Positions 1 to 4,851 of a stretch of 9,624 bases of DNA are shown piece by piece. Every line of letters begins with the position of its first letter. Position 1 is the first letter of the stretch. A model generated the notes under the pieces. It was not told the DNA's origin, made no database searches, and saw only the letters and a program-made list of their open reading frames with translations. The stretch spans positions 1 through 9,624 of the forward strand of contig CABUWK010000056.1 in the NCBI GenBank assembly GCA_902495325.1, given 5' to 3'. The translations under genes and the position numbers were made by a program. The stretch is from an uncultured Acidiphilium sp. (GTDB lineage Bacteria > Bacillota > Clostridia > Christensenellales > Borkfalkiaceae).

Positions 1-71
1 CGCATATCCATTATAACAGATATTTTGAATTCGGGCGAGTACTTTGCATTGATTTTTTTCTTCCTTCCCAT
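1..71 (-). CDS. IS3-type transposase OrfA, N-terminal fragment cut by the window edge
   Basis: A minus-strand ATG at 69-71 opens a frame that stays open to the window edge. It gives 23 full codons reading MGRKKKINAKYSPEFKISVI and then MDM. The basic start followed by a YSPEFK-type motif is characteristic of the N-terminus of IS3-family OrfA, the small helix-turn-helix protein that binds the IS ends and is extended by -1 frameshifting into the OrfB DDE integrase. AAGGGG at 83-88 lies 11 bp upstream as a possible ribosome binding site. The rest of the gene lies outside the window, so it cannot be said whether the element is intact. The call rests on a short N-terminal match. Confidence 0.6.
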   Translation of the reverse strand, partial: MGRKKKINAKYSPEFKISVIMDM

Positions 72-118
72 AAAAATATACACCCCTTCAGTTTGTCTAA
101 CTTTTGGGGTGCATATCA
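1..118 (-). mobile_element. Left end of an IS3-family-type insertion sequence (partial)
   Basis: Read on the minus strand, the stretch starting at about 118 or 113 gives TGATATGCACCCC followed by AAAAGTTAGAC. This resembles the TG-starting terminal repeats of IS3-family (IS150-like) elements. A transposase OrfA-like reading frame begins 42 to 47 bp inside, the usual place for IS3 elements. Only one end lies in the window, so the second terminal repeat, the target duplication and the OrfB integrase cannot be seen. The exact outer base is uncertain (113 or 118). The family call rests on remembered end sequences and the OrfA start. Confidence 0.65.
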
Positions 119-137
119 TCCGTCCGGAAAGACGGAT
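118..137. repeat. 7-bp inverted repeat at the IS boundary
   Basis: ATCCGTC (118-124) and GACGGAT (131-137) are perfectly complementary around a 6-nt loop. A run of six T lies 8 nt further on the plus strand. That gap is too long for a standard terminator, and no plus-strand gene precedes it. The hairpin abuts the presumed IS end and could have been the insertion target or belong to the IS neighbourhood. Confidence 0.4.
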
Positions 138-376
138 ACGCAGTCTTTTTTCTTCCTGTTTTATCTGTGTCTGAGCATCCCGACAGAACAAGCATACAGG
201 CTCGGCATTCTGATTCTGCCCTCTCAGCCTATGAAAACCGAAGATATATATCTCTTCGCCGATCAGAAAAAGGCGGAATGCCGTTCCCGGATCCTTCGTA
301 AGCGAAACAGAGGGAAAGGCGCAGGACGACAAAAACCGATCGGAAGCTTTTTCGGGTTGCCTCGATATGACGGAAA
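119..376. other. Gene-free stretch between the IS end and veg
   Basis: About 260 bp with no supportable gene on either strand. The open frames here have no ribosome binding site and no recognisable protein. The stretch holds a perfect 7-bp hairpin (ATCCGTC at 118-124, GACGGAT at 131-137) touching the IS boundary and a weak terminator-like hairpin after veg at 331-357. It may be the remains of DNA disrupted when the IS arrived; nothing in the window proves this. Confidence 0.5.
331..357 (-). terminator. Weak candidate terminator of veg
   Basis: On the minus strand, 20 to 46 nt after the veg stop, AAC(C)CGA can pair with TCGGTT with one bulged base, and a five-T run follows. The stem is short, so this is only a candidate. 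No better hairpin was seen between veg and the IS. Confidence 0.3.
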
Positions 377-628
377 TCACATCCCGGACGCGGTGTCCGA
401 ACGACGGATCACAACGCTTCCGCACATTACCTCCGAATAGGAAAAACTCGTTTTTCCGCGAAATTCGCCATAGGGCGAAACGGTAAACAGCGCGGGATAA
501 ACGTTCGTTATTTTACCGCGATAACAAACATATTTGTTTCTGCCGAGATTTACTTTTACGTTCACGTCGGAATTGAGGCAGGTTTCGATCGCCCGCTTGA
601 TCTTTCCGATGTTATTCACCGCTTTCAT
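377..628 (-). CDS. veg: Veg family protein
   Basis: The 83-residue product matches the Veg family (about 86 residues in Bacillus subtilis). It has an N-terminal IGKIKRAIE segment, then GRNKYVCYRGKITNVYPALF, the counterpart of the family's GRKK...G-x-YPSVF motif, and a late FSYSEV that corresponds to the family's VSYSY segment. Veg is a small protein, probably an SH3-like beta barrel, widely conserved in low-GC Gram-positives. In B. subtilis it has been linked to biofilm matrix expression and spore germination, but its biochemical role is unknown. Two ATG codons are adjacent (629-631 and 626-628). AGGA at 634-637 lies 2 nt before the first and 5 nt before the second, so I prefer the second. 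The gene has its own upstream promoter candidate and sits alone between terminators. The family call is good; the function is inferred. Confidence 0.82.
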   Translation of the reverse strand: MKAVNNIGKIKRAIETCLNSDVNVKVNLGRNKYVCYRGKITNVYPALFTVSPYGEFRGKTSFSYSEVMCGSVVIRRSDTASGM

Positions 629-658
629 CATATTCCTATTATTTCCAAAAGAGGAAAA

Positions 659-687
659 AACATACGCGGGGTTTTAATTTTCCACAA
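659..687 (-). promoter_or_regulatory. Candidate SigA promoter of veg
   Basis: On the minus strand TTGTGG (682-687) and TATGTT (659-664) are 17 bp apart. They match the consensus at 3 of 6 and 4 of 6 bases. The site lies between the upstream gene's terminator and the veg start, where a promoter is needed. A TTTCC/GGAAA hairpin (642-657) follows in the short leader. Confidence 0.35.
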
Positions 688-711
688 AAAAACAACAAAA
701 TTCCCCACACA

Positions 712-744
712 AAAAGCCCGCTATCGGTCGATAAACGGGCTTTT
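712..744 (-). terminator. Terminator after the zinc-ribbon gene
   Basis: AAAAGCCCG (712-720) pairs with CGGGCTTTT (736-744), and an inner TATCG/CGATA stem (722-726 and 729-733) extends the hairpin. On the minus strand it ends in five T. It starts 30 nt after the stop of the gene at 774-1310. The A/T symmetry means it could also act in the other direction. Confidence 0.85.
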
Positions 745-773
745 ACGTTTTTTAGTTACCGGCGAGAAGAAAA

Positions 774-1310
774 TCAGAAATCGTCCTCTTCGTCTTCGCC
801 GTCTTCCTCTTCGTCGTCTTCCTCGAAATCCTTCTCGTCGATCTCGGGAATATCGAAGTCATCGTCATCGTCGACGGGGGATTCCTCTTCGTCGTCGTCA
901 AGATAATCGTCTTCCTCTTCGTCGTCGAAAAGTTCGCTTGCTTCCTGTTCGGCAAGTTGCGAAAGAGAAAGCATTTCTTCCTCGTCGCCTTTGTTGCTGA
1001 TCGCTTCTTTTTCGTCTTCGTCGAGGTAATTTCTCCACTCTTCATCCGTTTCGGGATCGACTTCCGCTTCGGTATCGAGCTTGCTCTTCTCGCTCGCTTC
1101 GGCGCGGCATTCCTCGCACATTTCTTCGCCCGGTTCCATGTAATTGCGCTTACAGACCGGGCACAGAACCTGCTCGTTCTCCTCGTCGTCCGCAAGTGCG
1201 GCAAAGCGAAGCTGCGGTCCGATTTTCAATTCGGCTTTGCAGACGTCGCAATAATCTTCCCCTTCCTTCATGTAGTTGAGGTCGCATCTGGGGCATTTTA
1301 CATATTTCAT
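774..1310 (-). CDS. Two-zinc-ribbon protein with long acidic tail, function unknown
   Basis: The 178-residue protein has two near-identical zinc-ribbon modules. The first has Cys6, Cys9, Cys21 and Cys24 and the second has Cys50, Cys53, Cys65 and Cys68. Both follow CxxC-x11-CxxC and share a CPxCxxNYM start, so one probably arose by duplication of the other. From about residue 70 the chain becomes polar, and from about 127 to the end it is almost entirely Asp and Glu with a few Phe, Tyr and Pro. It has no signal peptide or membrane segment, so it should be cytoplasmic. I do not recognise a named family. An acidic tail on a zinc ribbon could mimic nucleic acid or bind a basic protein such as part of the transcription or translation machinery, but this is inference. 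The ATG at 1308-1310 has AAGGAG (1317-1322) 6 nt upstream. A strong promoter lies 154 bp upstream and a clear terminator follows, so it is transcribed alone. Confidence 0.85.
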   Translation of the reverse strand: MKYVKCPRCDLNYMKEGEDYCDVCKAELKIGPQLRFAALADDEENEQVLCPVCKRNYMEPGEEMCEECRAEASEKSKLDTEAEVDPETDEEWRNYLDEDEKEAISNKGDEEEMLSLSQLAEQEASELFDDEEEDDYLDDDEEESPVDDDDDFDIPEIDEKDFEEDDEEEDGEDEEDDF

Positions 1311-1350
1311 TATTCACTCCTTCCGACACGTCCGTGTATGTCCATTGCTA

Positions 1351-1455
1351 TTATATTCCCTGCCGCTGCCGCATGCGATCGATAAGCCTTTCCCGATCCT
1401 GATTTGCGCCGAAAAAGCCCGCATAGCCGACAAAAAGCGGAAATACACCGTTCAT
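1351..1455 (-). CDS. Possible small leader ORF, 34 residues, possibly leaderless
   Basis: On the minus strand an ATG at 1453-1455 opens 34 codons ending in TAA at 1351-1353. The ATG is 8 nt from the -10 box of the promoter at 1464-1492, so transcription would start at or within two bases of it. There is no room for a ribosome binding site. The product would begin MNGVFPLFVGYAGFFG and end in a charged DRERLIDRMRQRQGI segment. It lies in the leader of the zinc-ribbon gene. It may simply be chance; the codons give no proof of selection. Confidence 0.25.
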   Translation of the reverse strand: MNGVFPLFVGYAGFFGANQDRERLIDRMRQRQGI

Positions 1456-1463
1456 GCGGAAAT

Positions 1464-1492
1464 ATTATAGACATATTATATGAATTTGTAAA
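1464..1492 (-). promoter_or_regulatory. Strong SigA-type promoter of the zinc-ribbon gene
   Basis: On the minus strand TTTACA (1487-1492) and a perfect TATAAT (1464-1469) are separated by exactly 17 bp. The predicted start near 1457 leaves a leader of about 147 nt before the ATG at 1310. A second perfect TATAAT at 1350-1355 lies closer to the gene but has no good -35 box. Confidence 0.75.
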
Positions 1493-1553
1493 CTGTTTCA
1501 ACCTGTTTTTTGTGAATTTGAAATAAAAATTTGTTTTTTATCCGCCCCGTTCC

Positions 1554-1575
1554 GAAAAAAAGCCGTCTATGCGGC
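1554..1575 (-). terminator. Second (distal) terminator after spo0A
   Basis: On the minus strand GCCG-CATAGA-CGGC is followed directly by seven T (1555-1561). The stem is only 4 bp but GC-rich. It follows the stronger hairpin at 1586-1615, giving a tandem pair. Confidence 0.6.
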
Positions 1576-1585
1576 GATTTTGCGC

Positions 1586-1615
1586 AAAAATGCCCTGCAG
1601 GATCCCCTGCAAGGC
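1586..1615 (-). terminator. Main terminator after spo0A
   Basis: On the minus strand GCCTTGCAGG pairs with CCTGCAGGGC (arms 1606-1615 and 1592-1601, one G-T pair) around a 4-nt loop, and a T5 run (1586-1590) follows. It starts 39 nt after the spo0A stop codon. Confidence 0.85.
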
Positions 1616-1653
1616 ATGCCGGCAACCATCCCGGATCTCCCGAAAAATCCTTT

Positions 1654-2403
1654 TCAGGCTCCCTCGAGCAGCATTTTATCGGCGATCAGAGCAATAAACT
1701 CCCCGTTGGTTGGCTTTTCGCTCGTGAGATAGGTCTGCACGCCGAACAGGTCGTTGATGTTCCCGATCCTTCCCCTCGCCCAGGCGACTTCGATCGCATG
1801 GCGGATCGCCCGTTCTACCTTGCTCGGCGTCGTGTCGTACTTTTCGCCGATCATGGGATAAAGTTTTTTGGTGATGTTATTGATGATATCCGGGTTATCC
1901 ACTGCCATTTTGATCCCCTCGCGCAGGTAGCCGTACCCTTTGATATGCGGCGGGATCCCCACGGAAATAAAGATCTTGCTGATTTTTTCGTCCAGCGCGG
2001 AAGGAGCCGCTCTTTTCGGTTCTTCCTTCTTCTTTTCCGAAAAAATCTCCGTAAGCCGTTTTACGAGAAGCTGCGGTTCGCACGGTTTTGTGAGATAATA
2101 GGAAGCCCCTTTCGCGATCGCCGTTTCCACGATCTCCTCTCTCACGAGCGAACTGAACACGACGATTTTCGCCTCGGCTCCGTCTTCCCTCAGTCGATCC
2201 ATCACGCCGAGCCCGTCAAGCCCCGGCAAAATAAGATCGAGAATGCAGATATCCGCCGCGGAATTTTCCGTTGTTTTCACGGCGGACAAGCCGTCCGTCG
2301 CGATACCCGCCACCTCAAACAGTTCCGATCCGCCGAGAGCCTCGGCGATCTGCTTTGCCTGCATTGCGTTTTCCTGTGCGATAACGATTGTTTTCTTTTT
2401 CAT
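1654..2403 (-). CDS. spo0A: Spo0A, stage 0 sporulation response regulator
   Basis: Spo0A is the master transcription factor for entry into sporulation, activated by aspartyl phosphorylation. The 249-residue product (267 in B. subtilis) has a receiver domain at about 4-120 with phospho-acceptor Asp56 in ICILDLILP, Ser84 as the switch hydroxyl and Lys106 in LTKP. A short linker leads to the C-terminal domain from about 137. The recognition region SKVERAIRHAIEVAW is almost identical to that of B. subtilis, and KPTNGEFIA near the end is also typical. The start at 2401-2403 has AAGGAG (2411-2416) 7 nt upstream; the frame is open further but the extra residues are unlike the family. The oddity is the acidic pocket: Gln10-Glu11 replace the usual Asp10-Asp11. 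The gene is monocistronic, with an extended -10 promoter, two terminators and possible autoregulatory 0A boxes upstream. The spoIVB gene, often its neighbour in other spore formers, is not here. Confidence 0.96.
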   Translation of the reverse strand: MKKKTIVIAQENAMQAKQIAEALGGSELFEVAGIATDGLSAVKTTENSAADICILDLILPGLDGLGVMDRLREDGAEAKIVVFSSLVREEIVETAIAKGASYYLTKPCEPQLLVKRLTEIFSEKKKEEPKRAAPSALDEKISKIFISVGIPPHIKGYGYLREGIKMAVDNPDIINNITKKLYPMIGEKYDTTPSKVERAIRHAIEVAWARGRIGNINDLFGVQTYLTSEKPTNGEFIALIADKMLLEGA

Positions 2404-2543
2404 TTTCCCTCTCCTTAATCCGTCGGTTGCCGTTAAAAGGCGTTTCCGGAGAGAAAACCGACCCGCCGGATCCATATTCCGACGTAGCATTCCCCCGCGC
2501 AACGATTCCTTAAATTTCGCACCGTACGTTGTTTTATGGTTCT

Positions 2544-2552
2544 ATTGTAGCA
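2544..2552 (-). promoter_or_regulatory. Extended -10 promoter candidate of spo0A
   Basis: The minus strand reads TGCTACAAT, a TGn-extended -10 (-10 box at 2544-2549). There is no good -35 at the standard distance. Transcription would begin near 2537, giving a leader of about 134 nt. A near-match 0A box (CGTCGAA, 6 of 7, at 2556-2562) lies just upstream of the -10. I did not find a convincing SigH promoter. Confidence 0.5.
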
Positions 2553-2612
2553 CGTTTCGACGAAAGAAGAAAGAATTCGCCACAAAAAATACTGTCGCTA
2601 TAACGGAATAAT

Positions 2613-2629
2613 TGTCGAAATATTTCGAA
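2613..2629 (+). promoter_or_regulatory. Tandem Spo0A-box-like sites between spo0A and the PAP2 gene
   Basis: TGTCGAA (2613-2619) matches the 0A box TGNCGAA at 7 of 7 positions. TTTCGAA (2623-2629) matches at 6 of 7 and begins exactly 10 bp later, the one-turn spacing at which two Spo0A DNA-binding domains sit in tandem. The pair lies about 75 bp upstream of the spo0A start of transcription and about 135 bp before the PAP2 gene. Autoregulation of spo0A is established in B. subtilis; here it is inferred. Confidence 0.5.
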
Positions 2630-2749
2630 ACCCCTATCAAATGACACTTTGTCGGGAACCCACGGCTGTTGCAGCAACCGGAAAACGAACTTTTCTCTAA
2701 AAATTTCGGCAAACATTTATCTCTTGTCTACACGGCGTTTAACTGCTCA

Positions 2750-2758
2750 TGATATACT
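2750..2758 (+). promoter_or_regulatory. Extended -10 element abutting the PAP2 start codon
   Basis: TGATATACT is a TGn-extended -10 (box TATACT at 2753-2758), ending 6 nt before the ATG at 2765. Transcription would then start at or near the A of the ATG. A perfect TATAAT at 2758-2763 is too close to the ATG to serve this start. No suitable -35 was found. Confidence 0.45.
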
Positions 2759-2764
2759 ATAATC

Positions 2765-3370
2765 ATGCTATTTGAGTTTTTATTACCGTTCGATTTGTCC
2801 GTTGCGAAAGCCGCCGACCGGTTGCGGACTTTGTGCGGGGCGTTTTTAACGCCCGTTTTCAAAGGGATCACGCTGTGCGGAAACCTCGGTCTGATTTTTA
2901 TTCTCTCCGCTCTTGTTATGCTTTTCTTCCGCAAAACAAGAGCAAGCGGAACCGCCGCGCTGATCGCCCTCGCCTTCGGAGCTCTCTTTACCAATGTGAT
3001 TTTAAAACGCGCCATCGCGCGGGATCGCCCGTTCGCGGATCCTTCTTCCGGGTTTTATGTTTTCTGGAAAGCGGCAGGCGCTTTAAGCGAAAGCGGCTAC
3101 TCCTTCCCGTCCGGGCATACGACGGCGGCTTCCGCGTTTGCGTTTTCCCTGTTTTTCCGATATAACAAGCGGTATTCGTGGGCTTTTCTGACGATCCCGA
3201 TCCTGATGGGCTTTACCCGCATTTACTTTGTCGTACACTTTGCGTCGGACGTGTTCGGCGGGATTTTCGTCGGCTTTATCGCGGCAACGATCGCCTATTT
3301 TATCGTCCGCGCGACATCAAAGTTTACCGGCGAAAGAAAAGTCGCAAACAAAAAAGCGAGGCTTCGTTAA
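2765..3370 (+). CDS. PAP2-family membrane phosphatase
   Basis: The 201-residue protein carries the complete three-part phosphatidic acid phosphatase type 2 signature: K81-x6-R88-P89, then PSGH at 115-118, then R152-x5-H158-x3-D162. His118 and His158 are the expected catalytic residues and Asp162 orients His158. Hydrophobic stretches near 24-55, 62-80, 118-132, 139-158 and 162-181 fit a multi-pass membrane protein with the active site facing outward. The C-terminus is basic. Family members hydrolyse lipid phosphates such as phosphatidate, phosphatidylglycerol phosphate or undecaprenyl pyrophosphate; the sequence does not tell which. The ATG has no ribosome binding site and directly follows promoter-like sequence, so the mRNA may be leaderless. 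The gene is divergent from spo0A, and 0A boxes lie between them. Its last six codons lie inside the terminator hairpin. Confidence 0.9.
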   Translation: MLFEFLLPFDLSVAKAADRLRTLCGAFLTPVFKGITLCGNLGLIFILSALVMLFFRKTRASGTAALIALAFGALFTNVILKRAIARDRPFADPSSGFYVFWKAAGALSESGYSFPSGHTTAASAFAFSLFFRYNKRYSWAFLTIPILMGFTRIYFVVHFASDVFGGIFVGFIAATIAYFIVRATSKFTGERKVANKKARLR

Positions 3371-3391
3371 AGCCGCGCTTTTTATTTTTTT
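3351..3391. terminator. Bidirectional terminator between the PAP2 and lipoprotein genes
   Basis: AAAAAGCG (3351-3358) pairs with CGCTTTTT (3376-3383), and after one A-G mismatch GGCTT pairs with AAGCC around a 5-nt loop. T runs follow on the plus strand (3379-3383 and 3385-3391), and A5 on the left gives a U tail on the minus strand. The PAP2 stop codon (3368-3370) lies in the loop and right arm, so the coding sequence and terminator overlap. The hairpin serves both converging genes. Confidence 0.9.
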
Positions 3392-3398
3392 CTGTTTA

Positions 3399-4010
3399 TT
3401 ATTTGTCGAATTTATCCTGTTCATCCACAAGATTGGAAGGATTGTGCGCACTGTCGAATTCGGAAAAGTTCGTTTCTTCCTTCACGCCGTACGTCTTACC
3501 GTCTTTCACATAGAAAAAGTTTTTAACCCTCGCAACCGTAGCGGACTGCTTTACGCCTTTGTTATTGACGAACACCACTTCTTTCAGTTCCACGCCGCCT
3601 TTCGTTTCAAGCGACACGTAGCTGTTGGAAACATTCCATTCGCTTTTGATCTTCACCCAACCGTCCGTCGAATCCTTTAATTCTTTTCTCGAAAGTTCAT
3701 AGGTAAACTCGTTTCTTCTCGTCGTTGCGGAAGAACTCGTCAGCGAGCAGACGGTCAGAGTCACCGTGTCGGGCGTGATCGATCCGACGTTCACCCACAT
3801 ATCGCAGATGTCCTGGCTGTCCCGCGAAACGGAGAAGATCACCGCTTGCGACGCAACTTCCGTCTCATCGCTTAATACCATATTTTCGACCGTCCAGCCG
3901 GTTTCGAGCGAAGTTTTTACTTTAAGAGGTTTTCTCTCGCATGCGGCAAGAGAGAAACAAGTGCCCGCAGCCAATACCGCCGCGGCGATGCCTGCAAATA
4001 ATCTTTTCAT
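3399..4010 (-). CDS. Lipoprotein of unknown function
   Basis: The 203-residue protein begins MKRLF followed by an Ala-rich hydrophobic stretch and a lipobox LAAC with Cys24. This predicts export by Sec, lipidation and cleavage before Cys24, so the protein would be anchored on the outer face of the membrane. The mature part alternates short polar and hydrophobic segments with many Thr, Ser and Val (for example GSITPDTVTLTV and WVKIKSEWNV), which suggests a beta-sandwich. No catalytic motif is visible. The Trp-Val and beta-strand pattern loosely recalls discoidin-like carbohydrate-binding domains, but I cannot assign a family. The last 15 or so residues are charged and probably disordered. The ATG at 4008-4010 has AAGGA (4020-4024) 9 nt upstream. 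It ends on the terminator shared with the PAP2 gene. nrdR lies upstream in the same direction but 139 bp away, so co-transcription is uncertain. Confidence 0.8.
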   Translation of the reverse strand: MKRLFAGIAAAVLAAGTCFSLAACERKPLKVKTSLETGWTVENMVLSDETEVASQAVIFSVSRDSQDICDMWVNVGSITPDTVTLTVCSLTSSSATTRRNEFTYELSRKELKDSTDGWVKIKSEWNVSNSYVSLETKGGVELKEVVFVNNKGVKQSATVARVKNFFYVKDGKTYGVKEETNFSEFDSAHNPSNLVDEQDKFDK

Positions 4011-4104
4011 TTTTCTTTTTCCTTCCGTTATATAAGTAAATTTCCGGTATTACAGATAAGTTTTCGGGGCGCATGACACATCCCGGAACGAAGGTCCGAC
4101 CGAC

Positions 4105-4134
4105 GTGCCCGGCGCGAATAAAACGAAACTTGCC
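4105..4134 (+). repeat. Dispersed 30-bp repeat, most diverged copy
   Basis: Aligns without gaps to 7125-7154 (22 of 30 identical) and 9506-9535 (21 of 30). The core AATAAAACGAAAC matches AATAATACGAACC in the copy at 9506. It lies 95 bp upstream of the lipoprotein ATG. This copy alone could be chance. It is flanked by a direct repeat TGCCCGGC (4106-4113 and 4131-4138). Confidence 0.4.
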
Positions 4135-4149
4135 CGGCATAGCTCCCGA

Positions 4150-4611
4150 TCAGTCCGTCTTCTTGCCCTGTAATTTTTTCAGCTCTTTCATAAAGGTCGA
4201 AATGTCTTTGAACTGTCTGTAAACGGACGCAAAGCGAACGTAAGCGACCTCGTCGATCTCCTTCAGCCCCGCCATGACCATTTCGCCGATCTGTTTGGAC
4301 GTGATCTCCTGATCGAGCGAGTTATAAACTTTTTTCTGAATGTCTTCCACAAGCGCGTCGATCTTCCACATGGGAACGGGGCGCTTTTCGCAGGATTTTA
4401 TGATCCCGTTTTTCACTTTGTTGGGATCGAAAACCTGACGGTTTCCGTCGTTTTTCACCACGAGCACGGGGGTTGTTTCGATCGTTTCGTAAGTCGTGAA
4501 CCGCTTGCCGCACTGCGTACATTCTCTTCTGCGGCGAATGGCGGTTCCGTCTTCCGTCTGTCTCGAGTCGATCACCTTGCTGTCCGTACACCCGCAAAAC
4601 ATACATCTCAT
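4150..4611 (-). CDS. nrdR: Transcriptional repressor NrdR
   Basis: NrdR represses ribonucleotide reductase genes by sensing ATP and dATP. The 153-residue product (about 150 in the family) has the N-terminal zinc ribbon with Cys3, Cys6, Cys31 and Cys34, the VIDSRQTEDG segment and the basic RRRRECTQCGKRFTTYE block that are diagnostic. An ATP-cone domain follows at about 46-136, including the late EVAYVRFASVYRQF. The ATG at 4609-4611 places the zinc ribbon at the family position, with AAGGAG (4623-4628) 11 nt upstream. The frame is open upstream but those residues do not belong to the family. A strong promoter precedes it. No ribonucleotide reductase gene is in the window, and I did not find an NrdR box near this gene, so its targets must be elsewhere. 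Confidence 0.96.
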   Translation of the reverse strand: MRCMFCGCTDSKVIDSRQTEDGTAIRRRRECTQCGKRFTTYETIETTPVLVVKNDGNRQVFDPNKVKNGIIKSCEKRPVPMWKIDALVEDIQKKVYNSLDQEITSKQIGEMVMAGLKEIDEVAYVRFASVYRQFKDISTFMKELKKLQGKKTD

Positions 4612-4706
4612 GATTTTTCGGTCTCCTTGAGGATGAACCGATCCCGGCAAAAAAAGACAAAACCATTCGTTTTTCTTTGCTGCGCCGTAAACCGATCACC
4701 GATATT

Positions 4707-4735
4707 ATTGTAACCGATTTTCGGGAAAATGTAAA
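4707..4735 (-). promoter_or_regulatory. SigA-type promoter of nrdR
   Basis: On the minus strand TTTACA (4730-4735) and TACAAT (4707-4712) are exactly 17 bp apart. Transcription would start near 4700, with a leader of about 89 nt before the nrdR ATG. Confidence 0.75.
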
Positions 4736-4802
4736 TAAATTTTGCGTAAGATTTCCCGATTTTACGAAAAAATCACCGCATTTCCGACAGAAAAAGAGAA
4801 AT

Positions 4803-4834
4803 TGCCCGCCGCGGGCATGAAAACTTCGGTTTCA
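4803..4834. promoter_or_regulatory. 15-bp palindrome and adjoining UUCG hairpin upstream of the DUF1294 gene
   Basis: TGCCCGC (4803-4809), one central C, then GCGGGCA (4811-4817) form a perfect 15-bp palindrome. Directly after it AAAC-TTCG-GTTT (4821-4832) forms a small hairpin with the stable C(UUCG)G tetraloop. They lie 18 to 49 bp before the DUF1294 start and about 70 bp upstream of the nrdR promoter. They could be an operator, or an RNA structure in the leader of the plus-strand gene. No regulator can be named. Confidence 0.4.
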
Positions 4835-4851
4835 CGCATATTACGAAAGGT

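Noticed and set aside
752..1385. Open frames overlapping the acidic zinc-ribbon gene on both strands (752-1204 minus, 957-1385 plus)
   Set aside because: They arise from the repetitive GAN codons of the acidic tail and give Lys/Arg/Thr or Phe/Val-rich chains without start signals.
1531..2418. 295-codon plus-strand open frame across spo0A
   Set aside because: It is the antisense shadow of spo0A, Arg/His/Phe-rich, with no recognisable domain and no ribosome binding site.
2404..2502. N-terminal extension of Spo0A by 33 residues from a TTG
   Set aside because: The extra residues are unlike the family, and the ATG at 2403 has an ideal ribosome binding site and aligns to the normal start.
2566..2600. 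SigH promoter for spo0A (GGCGAAT on the minus strand)
   Set aside because: The -10-like GGCGAAT is present, but no AGGA-type -35 lies at a suitable distance.
2730..2763. SigG/SigF-type promoter before the PAP2 gene (TATACTA)
   Set aside because: The -10 matches 6 of 7 positions but no matching -35 is present; a vegetative extended -10 explains it better.
4612..4650. Longer NrdR start at 4650
   Set aside because: The zinc-ribbon cysteines fall at family positions 3, 6, 31 and 34 only from the ATG at 4611, which has AAGGAG upstream.
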